NCBI GenBank assembly: GCA_017626655.1
Contig: JAGAIH010000292.1
Location: 1-51,010 of the forward strand
DNA length: 51,010 nucleotides
Direction of reading: 5' to 3'
Source: Clostridia bacterium
GTDB taxonomy: Bacteria; Bacillota_A; Clostridia; Oscillospirales; CAG-272
The position numbers were made by a program, and so were the translations under genes. Below the pieces are notes generated by a model, which saw nothing but the letters and a program-made list of their open reading frames with translations, ran no database searches and was not told the origin of the DNA. Within the stretch, counting starts at the first letter, position 1, and each line of letters starts with the position of its first letter. Below are positions 7,045 through 14,858 of this stretch, in pieces.

Positions 7045-7512
7045 TTATTTGCGGTACTGGCTTTTGTAGGGCACGGTATCCCGCTTCTTTTGCCGGTCCT
7101 TGGCAGTGACGGCCGCGACGACCCCCATGACGATAGCGTAGAGAATGACCGCAGTCAGCAGGATGATTAGCACCTGCATTCCCGAGGGCTTGGTACGGAG
7201 CTGGTAGGGCAGGTAGCAGAAAAGGTAGAAACCGCCCAGGGTCGTGAGGGCGTGAAGACCTACCTTAGCCCCCGTGGAAAGCTTGTCCGAATGTCTCACC
7301 CAAGCCGCCAGGGTCAGGCAAAGACCGCAGGGCAGGAGCAAGAAAAAGCGAACGGTGTCCACGTAGGTCATGGTCAGGGAATCCGACGCGATAGCAGAGG
7401 TAACCAGCAGGATGAGGCAGAGGACGGTATAGCGGGCACAGGTACCCAGCCAGAGATTTTTCACGAAGGTAAGAGCCTTTGTAGTGTGAGCCTCGGAGTT
7501 GGTTTTATTCAT
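7045..7512 (-). CDS. Four-helix membrane protein, unknown function
   Basis: This 155-residue protein has about four hydrophobic segments (YTVLCLILLVTSAIA, FFLLLPCGLCLTLAAWV, ALTTLGGFYLFCYL, VLIILLTAVILYAIVMGVVAAV) and a basic, Lys/Arg-rich C-terminus. The start at 7512 is preferred over the longer frame at 7536 because AAAGGAC lies just upstream of it. I do not recognise the family; small four-helix proteins of this type are common and mostly uncharacterised in Clostridia. It is the first gene of the operon with the SGNH hydrolase and the DUF4358 lipoprotein, with a consensus promoter upstream. Confidence 0.75.
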   Translation of the reverse strand: MNKTNSEAHTTKALTFVKNLWLGTCARYTVLCLILLVTSAIASDSLTMTYVDTVRFFLLLPCGLCLTLAAWVRHSDKLSTGAKVGLHALTTLGGFYLFCYLPYQLRTKPSGMQVLIILLTAVILYAIVMGVVAAVTAKDRQKKRDTVPYKSQYRK

Positions 7513-7550
7513 GTGACGAAGTCCTTTCGGAATCAAATTGTATATTTATT

Positions 7551-7579
7551 ATTATATCGTATTTACAGAGAGATTGCAA
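7551..7579 (-). promoter_or_regulatory. Promoter of the SGNH/DUF4358 operon
   Basis: On the minus strand TTGCAA (7574-7579) and TATAAT (7551-7556) are 17 bp apart, about 38 bp before the start codon at 7512. Confidence 0.8.
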
Positions 7580-7670
7580 GGGGTATTTGTGAATTTTTCA
7601 AAGGAAATCCGTCACTGTCCCCGGAAGTTTTCAATTTTGCGCGTCAAAGACAAACCTTGTTCACAATTGT

Positions 7671-7680
7671 GTGGTACAAT
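7671..7680 (+). promoter_or_regulatory. Extended -10 promoter for dxs
   Basis: GTGGTACAAT contains TGGTACAAT, an extended -10 box. No good -35 box lies at the right distance. It is 39 bp upstream of the dxs start codon. Confidence 0.55.
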
Positions 7681-7718
7681 AGGTAAGATCAAGACTAACC
7701 CGAAAGGAGGAGGCCACC

Positions 7719-9632
7719 GTGTCCAAGCGATCCACCCCCGAGCAAGCGCCCGCTTCGGCGGAAAAATACCTGCCCACCATCCATACCCCCGCTGACCTGC
7801 GCGCCCTGCCCGCCGAGGCCATTCCTGCCCTCTGCGCCGAGATCCGTGAGACCCTGGTGGATACCGTCACCGAGAACGGCGGTCACCTGGCCTCCAATCT
7901 GGGCGCCGTGGAGCTGTCGGTGGCTATGCACCGGGTCTTCGATTGCCCCCGGGACCACTTCATCTTCGACGTAGGCCATCAGAGCTATGTCCATAAGCTC
8001 CTGACGGGGCGCTATGAGCAGTTCCCCACCCTCCGCAAGGGCGGCGGCCTTTCGGGCTTCACCAAGCGGAGCGAGAGCGAGTACGACTGCTTTGGCGCGG
8101 GGCATAGCTCTACCTCTTTGTCCGCCGCTCTGGGCTTTGCCCAAGGGGACCGCATGAGCGGCTCCGAGGCCTTCACCGTAGCCGTCATCGGTGACGGTGC
8201 CTTCACGGGCGGCATGATCCACGAAGCCCTGAACAACGTCACCCCCGGCCTGCGGCTCATCATCATCATCAACGAGAACGAGATGTCCATTTCCAAGAAC
8301 ATCGGCCGCTTCGCCACCCATATGGCGCGGCTCCGTCGGAAATCGGGCTACTTCAAGACCAAGAAGGGCATCTCCCGCTTCATCAAGAAGATCCCCCTGA
8401 TCGGCGGCGGCCTCTTCCGCGCCATCCGCGACACCAAGAAGGCCTTCAAGAACGCCATGTACGGCAGTAACTACTTCGAGGATCTGGGCCTTTACTATCT
8501 GGGTCCCGCCGACGGCAACGACTACGAGGCTGTGGAGACCCTGCTCTCCGAGGCCAAGAAGCTGAACGACAGCGTGGTCATCCACCTCAAGACCCGCAAG
8601 GGCAAGGGCTACGCCCCCGCCGAGGCCGAGCCGGGCAAGTACCACGGTATGCCCCCCAAGGGAAGCGTCCCCGTGGAGAACTTCTCTCACCGCCTGGGAG
8701 AGATCCTCATCGAGGAGTCCGAAAAGGACGACCGCATCTGCGCCATCACCGCCGCCATGAGCGAGGGTACGGGCCTGGAATCCTTCCGCGAGGCTTGCCC
8801 CCACCGCTTCTTTGACGTAGGCATCGCCGAGGAGCACGCCCTGACCTTCGCCGCGGGACTGGCCGCCGACGGATACAAGCCCGTCACCGCCATCTACTCC
8901 TCCTTCATGCAGAGAGGCTATGACCAGATCATCCACGACATAGCCCTGCAAAAGCTCCCCGTCCTCATGTGCATCGACCGCGCGGGTCTGAACGGAGGGG
9001 ACGGCCCCACCCACCACGGCATTTTCGACGTCTCCTTCCTGTCTGCCATCCCCAACCTCACCATCTATGCCCCCGTTACCTTCGCGGGGCTGGCGGTATC
9101 GGTGCGGAAAGCTCTGGCCGACGGAGTCCCCGCCGCCATCCGCTACCCCAACGGAGGAGAGGACGCCCGCCTGCGGGATACCTTCTACGCGGACGGCGCC
9201 CCCACCGACGTGGCGGTGCGGGAAAGCAACCCCGAAAACCACGCCATCCCCGCCGCCGTCATCATAACCCACGGCCGTATCACCCGCGAGGCCCTGACCG
9301 CCCGCGAGGCCCTGGCCGCTAAGGGAATTCCCGTGGGTATCCTCCTGTGCGAGTACCTCAAGCCCTACGGAAGGCTGGCCGACGAGATCGCCGCGAAGCT
9401 CCCCGCAGGCATTCCCCTGCTCTTTGCCGAGGAGGAGATCCGCGCAGGCGGCTTCGGCATGATGCTCACCGACGCCATGCGGCGAAACGGCTCCCTGGAG
9501 GGCCACCCCTACGCCATCCTGGCCACCGACGACAGCTTCGTCTCCCAGGACAAGCCCGAATCCATCCTCCACACCGCAGGGGTGGACGCCGAGGCCATGT
9601 GCCGCGAGATCAGACGGCTTTTGATGCAATAA
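7719..9632 (+). CDS. dxs: 1-deoxy-D-xylulose-5-phosphate synthase
   Basis: This 637-residue cytoplasmic enzyme condenses pyruvate and glyceraldehyde 3-phosphate to DXP, the first step of the MEP isoprenoid pathway. Length and order match the family. It has IFDVGHQSYVHKLLTGR near residue 85, GAGHSSTSLSAALGFAQGDR near 125, the thiamine-diphosphate/Mg motif GDGAFTGGMIHEALNN near 160 with INENEMSIS, and the transketolase-like region with DVGIAEEHALTFAAGLA near 365 and IDRAGLNGGDGPTHHG near 420. Translation starts at a GTG (7719), 5 bp after a very strong GGAGGAGG. The gene is alone between its own promoter and a terminator, not clustered with ispA or other MEP genes. Confidence 0.97.
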   Translation: MSKRSTPEQAPASAEKYLPTIHTPADLRALPAEAIPALCAEIRETLVDTVTENGGHLASNLGAVELSVAMHRVFDCPRDHFIFDVGHQSYVHKLLTGRYEQFPTLRKGGGLSGFTKRSESEYDCFGAGHSSTSLSAALGFAQGDRMSGSEAFTVAVIGDGAFTGGMIHEALNNVTPGLRLIIIINENEMSISKNIGRFATHMARLRRKSGYFKTKKGISRFIKKIPLIGGGLFRAIRDTKKAFKNAMYGSNYFEDLGLYYLGPADGNDYEAVETLLSEAKKLNDSVVIHLKTRKGKGYAPAEAEPGKYHGMPPKGSVPVENFSHRLGEILIEESEKDDRICAITAAMSEGTGLESFREACPHRFFDVGIAEEHALTFAAGLAADGYKPVTAIYSSFMQRGYDQIIHDIALQKLPVLMCIDRAGLNGGDGPTHHGIFDVSFLSAIPNLTIYAPVTFAGLAVSVRKALADGVPAAIRYPNGGEDARLRDTFYADGAPTDVAVRESNPENHAIPAAVIITHGRITREALTAREALAAKGIPVGILLCEYLKPYGRLADEIAAKLPAGIPLLFAEEEIRAGGFGMMLTDAMRRNGSLEGHPYAILATDDSFVSQDKPESILHTAGVDAEAMCREIRRLLMQ

Positions 9633-9638
9633 AGCCAA

Positions 9639-9672
9639 CAAGGCAAGGATTCTTTCCTTGCCTTGCTTTTTT
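9639..9672 (+). terminator. Terminator of dxs
   Basis: CAAGGCAAGGA and TCCTTGCCTTG pair around a short loop and are followed by CTTTTTT. Confidence 0.85.
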
Positions 9673-9750
9673 GATGTGTGCACGGCAGGTAAGCGGGACT
9701 GTTCCCTGCCATAACATAACAATTTTTAAGAAACATCTGCCTTATGGAAC

Positions 9751-9779
9751 TTGACTCCCCCCTGGATTTATGGTATAAT
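9751..9779 (+). promoter_or_regulatory. Promoter of the GH43-like gene
   Basis: TTGACT (9751-9756) and TATAAT (9774-9779) are 17 bp apart, with TGG before the -10 box. GAGGAGG precedes the ATG at 9807. Confidence 0.88.
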
Positions 9780-9806
9780 TTGAAAAAATAAGCGAGGAGG
9801 CCCCCC

Positions 9807-10700
9807 ATGAAGCTACGTGACATCCATCTTCGAGATCCCTTCATCTTCGCCGAAAACGGCGTCTACTACCTCTACGGCACCCGCCGCGGCCCCAGCACCA
9901 AGGTCATCCCCTGGCAGGGCCTGGACGTCTATACCTCCACCGACCTCATCGAGTGGAGCGAGCCCCGCGAGTGCTTCACCCGCCCCGCGGACTTCTGGTC
10001 GGATCGGGACTTCTTCGCCCCCGAGGTCTACCATTACGGCGACACCTACTATATGTTCGCCAGCTTCCGAGGCGGCAACATCACCCGCGCCTCCCAGATC
10101 CTGAAGAGCGACAGCCCCATGGGTCCCTTCCTGCCCTTCACCGACGGCCCCGTGACCCCCGTGGACTGGACCTGCCTGGACGCCACCTTCTACCTGGACG
10201 AGGAGGGCAAGCCCTGGACCGCCTTCTGTCACGAATGGACCCAGGTGGGTGACGGCACCATCGAGATCATGCCCCTGACGGCGGACCTGTCCGCCCCTGC
10301 GGGCGCGCCCGAGACCATCCTCCGCGCCAGCGGCGCCGCATGGTCCTACTCCCTGGTGGATCCCACCTCCCGCAATTACGTTACTGACGGACCCTTCTTC
10401 CGCAAGGGTAAGAACGGCAAGCTCTACATGCTCTGGTCGGGCTTCCACGCGGGTCCCCAGTACTGGTACGTCCAGGCCCTGGCCATCAGCGACAGCGGCA
10501 GCATCCACGGACCCTGGCGCCACGCCGATGACTTCATCTACGACGAGGACGGCGGCCACGGCATGATCTTCGACGGCTTTGACGGTCAGTTGTACCTCGT
10601 CCTTCACAGCACCAACGTCAACCCCAACGAGCGGCCCCGCCTCTTCAAGATCCGCGAGACCGACGACGGCTTTAAGATCGTGGAGCGGGTGGATACCTAA
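9807..10700 (+). CDS. Glycoside hydrolase family 43-like protein
   Basis: This 297-residue protein has no signal peptide, so it probably acts on imported oligosaccharides in the cytoplasm. It shows the five-bladed propeller pattern of GH43. The N-terminal HLRDPFIF carries the catalytic base Asp. Repeated YLYGT, DTYYMFAS, ATFYLDEEGKPW and KLYMLWSG strands follow. The third-blade motif reads VTDGPFF. In most GH43 enzymes the general acid is a Glu in an EGP motif; here that position is Asp, which may alter activity or mark a distinct subfamily. It is single-gene with its own promoter and terminator. The substrate (arabinose- or xylose-type, or another) cannot be told from the sequence. Confidence 0.85.
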   Translation: MKLRDIHLRDPFIFAENGVYYLYGTRRGPSTKVIPWQGLDVYTSTDLIEWSEPRECFTRPADFWSDRDFFAPEVYHYGDTYYMFASFRGGNITRASQILKSDSPMGPFLPFTDGPVTPVDWTCLDATFYLDEEGKPWTAFCHEWTQVGDGTIEIMPLTADLSAPAGAPETILRASGAAWSYSLVDPTSRNYVTDGPFFRKGKNGKLYMLWSGFHAGPQYWYVQALAISDSGSIHGPWRHADDFIYDEDGGHGMIFDGFDGQLYLVLHSTNVNPNERPRLFKIRETDDGFKIVERVDT

Positions 10701-10708
10701 ATGAAATA

Positions 10709-10748
10709 AGATCGGGTAGCCCTTTTGGGGACTATCCGATCTTTTTTT
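10709..10748 (+). terminator. Terminator of the GH43-like gene
   Basis: AGATCGGGTAGCCC pairs with GGGGACTATCCGATCT around TTTT and is followed by a run of T. It also lies at the 3' end of the convergent oxidoreductase gene. Confidence 0.85.
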
Positions 10749-10774
10749 CATAGCGGGCGCTTCAGCGATGGCGA

Positions 10775-12070
10775 TCATTGCCGGCTCCCCTGGGCCAGGG
10801 CGACGGCGCGGTAGGTTCCCTCGGTCTTCTCCCGCTCAGCCGCCCAGAGCGCGGCCTGGTACTCGTAGATCTCCGGCGGGATCTCAGGCTCCCCCGCCGC
10901 GAAGTTGGGCAGGAGCATATCCCCGGCGGCCTTGGGGTCGGTGCAGGCGGTGTCACTGCGCCATCGCTCCCGCTGGGCTTTGTCGCGGAGGTCGGGGATC
11001 GCCATGGGAATGCCCCCCGCCAGGATGGAGCGGTAGGCGAATAGGCCGGGAAGAAACATATCCAAGGCCTCGTAGACGTCGATGGTGTCGGCGGTGTCAT
11101 CACCGAGGATCTTTTGGATGAAGTAGTACATGGAAAAGAAATCCGAGCCGCCGTGGCCGAAGCCCTCCACCTCGTCGGCGGGGGCGTGAACGGGGTAGCA
11201 GGCGCGGAGAGATCCCGTCTCATAGCCGCCGTCGTACTCGTCCTTGTTGATATAGAGCTTGCCCACGTAGCCGTCCTCGGCGTCCTCGCGACTGCACTCC
11301 ATGCGGCCCTTGGAGCCGTAGACGGAATACCAGATGGAGGTCTTATAAAGATCGCCGTGGATGGACTTGATTATCCCGCCGTTCTCCAGAGTCACCATCT
11401 CGATGCCGAACTGGCCGCTCTTACAGCCCGTGCGGAGGCGGCGGGCGTTCCTTGTGCCCTCAAAGCCCACCACCGACACGGGGCGGAGGCCCGTTATGTG
11501 GAGGATAGGACCCAGAGAGTGGGTGCAGTAGAAGGTGGCGTAGCTATTGTTGCGCCAATGGTCGGGGTCCCCGTAGGCGATGGAGGGCCAAATGGGCTCA
11601 CAGTTGTGGATATACTCCCCCTCGCCGTACTCGAATTCCCCGATCTCCCCCTGCTCGTAGAGCTTCTTCATCTCAATGGGGGCGGGCATGTAGCAGTAGT
11701 TCTCGCCGTAGGCGTAGACCAGGCCGCTCTCCTCCACCGCCTCCACCAGCTCCACCGCCTCCTTCATGTTCTGGACGGGCAGGACCTCGGAGAAGACGTG
11801 GAGCCCCCGCTTCAAACAGCGGATGGCAAAGGGGGCATGCTCGTTGGCGTAGTTGGCCAGCACCACGGCGTCCATATCGTGACGGATAAAGTCATCAAAG
11901 CGGTCGTAGAAGGCGATGTCCAACCCCTTGGCGGCGGCGCGCTGGGCATCCAGGGCCTCGGGGTCCTTGTCGCAGATGGCCACCACCTCGGCGTGGTCGG
12001 CTCGCTTGCAGTAGTTGATCATGCTGGTGCCTCGGTAGGCGCCCAGCACACCGATGCGGACTTTTTTCAT
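10775..12070 (-). CDS. Atypical Gfo/Idh/MocA-family protein
   Basis: This 431-residue protein has the N-terminal NAD(P)-binding fold and C-terminal alpha/beta domain of the Gfo/Idh/MocA family. The start at 12070 is chosen for its AAGGAAGGGG ribosome binding site; the longer frame has none. Two hallmark motifs are altered. The dinucleotide loop reads VLGAYRGTSMI instead of GxGxxG, and the usual EKP reads SEVLPVQN, so the conserved Lys is absent. A C-terminal HGGSDFFSMYYFIQKI block is well kept. Most family members oxidise sugars or inositols with NAD(P), but some relatives (for example GH109) use the cofactor for glycoside hydrolysis. It is divergent from an AraC regulator that probably controls it. 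Confidence 0.85.
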   Translation of the reverse strand: MKKVRIGVLGAYRGTSMINYCKRADHAEVVAICDKDPEALDAQRAAAKGLDIAFYDRFDDFIRHDMDAVVLANYANEHAPFAIRCLKRGLHVFSEVLPVQNMKEAVELVEAVEESGLVYAYGENYCYMPAPIEMKKLYEQGEIGEFEYGEGEYIHNCEPIWPSIAYGDPDHWRNNSYATFYCTHSLGPILHITGLRPVSVVGFEGTRNARRLRTGCKSGQFGIEMVTLENGGIIKSIHGDLYKTSIWYSVYGSKGRMECSREDAEDGYVGKLYINKDEYDGGYETGSLRACYPVHAPADEVEGFGHGGSDFFSMYYFIQKILGDDTADTIDVYEALDMFLPGLFAYRSILAGGIPMAIPDLRDKAQRERWRSDTACTDPKAAGDMLLPNFAAGEPEIPPEIYEYQAALWAAEREKTEGTYRAVALAQGSRQ

Positions 12071-12136
12071 GAGAGCCCCTTCCTTTCCCGCAGAATACGA
12101 AAGCCCGAGCCGTAAGACGGACCGCCCTTCGGTTTT

Positions 12137-12142
12137 ATTATA
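12137..12142 (-). promoter_or_regulatory. Extended -10 promoter of the Gfo/Idh/MocA gene
   Basis: The minus strand reads TGTGGTATAAT, an extended -10 box 66 bp upstream of the ATG. No -35 box lies at the normal distance (the nearest TTGACT is 24 bp away), which suggests dependence on an activator. Confidence 0.55.
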
Positions 12143-12176
12143 CCACAGCATCCGCCCTCGGTCTGTAGTCAATTTC

Positions 12177-12229
12177 CACATATTTGTGTAAAATAGTTAT
12201 TCCGCGATTGACTTCTGTCCAAATATGTG
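12177..12229. promoter_or_regulatory. Inverted repeats, candidate AraC operator pair
   Basis: CACATATTTG (12177-12186) and CAAATATGTG (12220-12229) are exact inverted copies separated by 33 bp. The left copy lies upstream of the oxidoreductase promoter, and the right one lies inside the spacer of the AraC promoter. This arrangement fits one regulator acting on both divergent genes. Confidence 0.5.
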
Positions 12230-12236
12230 CTATACT
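12208..12236 (+). promoter_or_regulatory. Promoter of the AraC gene
   Basis: TTGACT (12208-12213) and TATACT (12231-12236) are 17 bp apart. The inverted-repeat half-site CAAATATGTG lies in the spacer. Confidence 0.82.
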
Positions 12237-12264
12237 TGCCCTATCCAATCAAGGAGGCAGTACC

Positions 12265-13095
12265 ATGGCAGAGCAGAACGTATGCCGCTTCGTTCCCCGT
12301 GAGATCAACGATCACAGCATCCATACCGTCCATTTCGTTTTGGAGACCAAGGAGCAGGTCTATACGGGCCTGCGGCTGAAGTCTCTCTATACCGTATATT
12401 TCGTGCTGCAAGGCACGGGAAAGCTCCACACACGAGGAGCAGTTCTGCCTCTGAGGCGGGGAGACGTGTTCTTCTCCTTTCCCGCTGAGCCCTTCGCCAT
12501 TGAATCGGTGGCTGACTTCCGGTATCTGTACATCAGCTTCCTGGGAGCCCGCGGCAATCGGATCATGGACAAGCTGGGGATCTCGGTCAAGACTCCCCTG
12601 TACCCCGATTGCGAAGCGCTGGAGACCGCCTGGCTCCAGGGGCTGAACAGTCCCTCCGAGCTGTCGGACATCGCCAGCGAGGCGGTCCTGCTCCACACCT
12701 TCGCATACCTGGGCAGCCGACTGCCCGCGTTCTCCTCTCGGGAGGAGGGGCGGACGGATCTGATCTCCCTGATCCAGAAGTACGTGGACGAGCATTTCTC
12801 GGATCCCGACTTTTCCCTGGAACGGCTGGGGAGCGATCTCAAATACAACAAAAAGTACCTCTCCACGGTGTTCAAGCGCCACGTGGGGGTGGGAATCGTG
12901 GAGTATCTCCACATGGTCCGCATCCAGCACGCCTGCACCATGCTGAAGCAGGGCTTTACCAGCGTCAGCGATGTGGCTCTGCGGTGCGGGTATCCCGACG
13001 CCCAGTATTTCTCCAAGGTCTTCAAGCGGCGGATGTCCATCTCCCCCCGGGAGTACCTGGCCTCGGTCCGATCTGAGGACCGCCCCAAGCCCTGA
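12265..13095 (+). CDS. AraC-family transcriptional regulator
   Basis: This 276-residue regulator starts at 12265, behind AAGGAGG. The N-terminal half is a cupin-like sensor (GLRLKSLYTVYFVLQGTGKL, LRRGDVFFSFP), which in this family binds a small ligand, often a sugar. The C-terminal 100 residues carry the double helix-turn-helix: DPDFSLERLGSDLKYNKKYLSTVFKR, then TSVSDVALRCGYPDAQYFSKVFKR and a basic Pro-rich tail. It is divergent from the atypical Gfo/Idh/MocA gene, and the intergenic region holds matching inverted repeats. The simplest model is a sugar-responsive activator of that neighbour and regulator of itself. Confidence 0.92.
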   Translation: MAEQNVCRFVPREINDHSIHTVHFVLETKEQVYTGLRLKSLYTVYFVLQGTGKLHTRGAVLPLRRGDVFFSFPAEPFAIESVADFRYLYISFLGARGNRIMDKLGISVKTPLYPDCEALETAWLQGLNSPSELSDIASEAVLLHTFAYLGSRLPAFSSREEGRTDLISLIQKYVDEHFSDPDFSLERLGSDLKYNKKYLSTVFKRHVGVGIVEYLHMVRIQHACTMLKQGFTSVSDVALRCGYPDAQYFSKVFKRRMSISPREYLASVRSEDRPKP

Positions 13096-13100
13096 CAGAC

Positions 13101-13141
13101 AAAGGATCCGATCTCCCTCACGGGAGCCTCGGATCCTTTTT
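13101..13141. terminator. Terminator between convergent genes
   Basis: AAAGGATCCGA and TCGGATCCTTT form the lower stem, and CCC/GGG close a TCAC loop. TTTTTG follows on the plus side. It ends the AraC gene and may also serve the leftward lipoprotein. Confidence 0.82.
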
Positions 13142-13173
13142 GTGTGCGGAGGGCTGATGGCCTCGGTGGGAGA

Positions 13174-14646
13174 TCAGTCCTTGGGGGCGTACAGATCGTT
13201 ATAGTAGATATTGTTCTCCTCGGTCACCACGGGGCGGTAGGCATACATGAAAGGCGCATCACTGTAGCTTACCGGCTCGGTGGAGGGCTGGGAGGACATG
13301 ATACGATGGTCGGAGCCGTGGTCATAGCGTAGGGTTGAGTTACCGTTGTAGGTTGAGGCCAGCATGAAGGTATGGAGGGGAAAGCCTTGGGCATGGGGAC
13401 GGACAAATATGATGTCACCGGGCTGAAGGTCTTCCATTCGAGTGATCTTCTTGAAGCCCATCTCCTCACACCACTCGGGCATATTGGATACCACTCGCCC
13501 CTGCACCAAAGGCTGATCCGTAAAGCCGGCACGGTACAGAACCCAGTCCACCAAGCGATCACAGCTGGTGCGCAGGGGACGGTGGTTGATGCCGGGATTT
13601 GTACAGGAATCACCGTACTTGAAATTCATCTCGCGAGCGTACTCGGTAACGTAGTGCCCGTCTCGGAGGAGGTTGGATTGCAGGAGGGTGTAGGGGGTGT
13701 AGACGATCTCCCCCTTCTCGTTGGCTACACGATAGCCAAACTGCTTTTTGGAATCGCACCGCCGCTTGGCATTATCGAGGGAGGAAAAGGCATCCCCCAG
13801 CACGTTGTCCTCGGGGAGGTGGAGTCTGTCCTCATAGAGGCAGACGTAGAAGCCCTTTGGGACCTCGGGAACCGGAGCTGTCTCGCCCTTATCCTCAGCG
13901 ATGTAGGCCTCAGCCTCGGCGCGGTCGGCGCAGAAGGCGATCTGCTGGATCAGGAAGGTATCCCCCGCCTCCACGTAGTTGGTGTAGTCCAGGCGGAAGC
14001 CGTCGTTGAAGCGCGTGGTCCAACCGCGGGTATCCTCGTCAGCCTCGAAGACGACGTACTGCCAGACCCGCTCCCCGAAGAACTCGGAGTCGCCACCATA
14101 GATCTGGGTCATGGAATACGCCGCCTTGGCGGATCTCCGATCCTCGGTGGCGTAGAACAGCTCAAAGGCACCGCCCCATTCGGCCTGTACCTTGAAGACG
14201 ATGACCTTCTTCTCCTCGGGGGTAAAGGGGACGTAGGTCTTCCCGTCCTTGGAGGCAGGGTAGCCCGCCGCCTGGAACATTTTGCTCACGTCCCAAGGGA
14301 TGCAGGGGTCTCTGGACTCACTGCGGGCGATGAATTGGACACCCTCGTCGTGATCCTCGGGGTAGGCTCCCGTTCCGCGGCGGAAGGCGATATTCAGCAA
14401 CTCCTCGCTGAGGGCGGTCAGATCGATGCGGGTGGGATCGGGAATGAGGTAGGGGGACTCGGTCTCGGGCTCGGTGGGGACCTCCGTGGGCGCTTCGGTG
14501 GGCGCTTCGGTGGGAGCCTCGGTCTCCACGGTCTCGGGAGCCGTGCTCTCCCCGTCGGGAGGCGTAGACGGCTCGCCCGTACAGGCGGCGAGGGTCAGCA
14601 GGAGGGCGGCGAGCGCGATGGATATGAGCAGGTAGGTCTTCCGCAT
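13174..14646 (-). CDS. Lipoprotein with NlpC/P60-like C-terminal domain
   Basis: This 490-residue protein has a signal peptide with the lipobox LTLAAC, followed by a Thr/Glu/Pro linker of repeated APTE units. Residues about 75-330 are of unknown fold with several Trp- and Asp-rich strands. The last 130 residues look like an NlpC/P60-type amidase: SCDRLVDWVLYRAG gives the nucleophile Cys, MEDLQPGDIIFV is the usual strand before the His, and PLHTFMLAS with YDHGSDHRI gives His and the third residue. Such enzymes usually cut peptidoglycan peptides or act as amidases at the cell surface. It is a single gene with its own promoter. Confidence 0.75.
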   Translation of the reverse strand: MRKTYLLISIALAALLLTLAACTGEPSTPPDGESTAPETVETEAPTEAPTEAPTEVPTEPETESPYLIPDPTRIDLTALSEELLNIAFRRGTGAYPEDHDEGVQFIARSESRDPCIPWDVSKMFQAAGYPASKDGKTYVPFTPEEKKVIVFKVQAEWGGAFELFYATEDRRSAKAAYSMTQIYGGDSEFFGERVWQYVVFEADEDTRGWTTRFNDGFRLDYTNYVEAGDTFLIQQIAFCADRAEAEAYIAEDKGETAPVPEVPKGFYVCLYEDRLHLPEDNVLGDAFSSLDNAKRRCDSKKQFGYRVANEKGEIVYTPYTLLQSNLLRDGHYVTEYAREMNFKYGDSCTNPGINHRPLRTSCDRLVDWVLYRAGFTDQPLVQGRVVSNMPEWCEEMGFKKITRMEDLQPGDIIFVRPHAQGFPLHTFMLASTYNGNSTLRYDHGSDHRIMSSQPSTEPVSYSDAPFMYAYRPVVTEENNIYYNDLYAPKD

Positions 14647-14680
14647 GGTGATACCATCCTTTCGTGTTTATGTCAAAAAG

Positions 14681-14710
14681 ATTATACCATATCTCCTTCG
14701 GTGTTGTCAA
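14681..14710 (-). promoter_or_regulatory. Promoter of the NlpC/P60-like lipoprotein gene
   Basis: On the minus strand TTGACA (14705-14710) and TATAAT (14681-14686) are 18 bp apart, with TGG before the -10 box. Confidence 0.8.
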
Positions 14711-14769
14711 TGCCGTCCATTCAAATCGTGTATTTTAGTCTGTTTTTTCTGCCTTTTTGTCTCATTCTC

Positions 14770-14798
14770 TTGACAGATGTTTTCGATTGATTTATAAT
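14770..14798 (+). promoter_or_regulatory. Promoter of the alpha-galactosidase gene
   Basis: TTGACA (14770-14775) and TATAAT (14793-14798) are 17 bp apart, a consensus pair that gives a leader of about 55 nt. Confidence 0.88.
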
Positions 14799-14858
14799 GA
14801 ACCCGTACGGCCTTCATGCCGTACAATACACAACGCTTACGCGGAAAGGAAGTCCTCT

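Noticed and set aside
7695..9722. 675-codon frame antisense to dxs
   Set aside because: It lies wholly opposite a textbook dxs gene, has no ribosome binding site and no recognisable domain.
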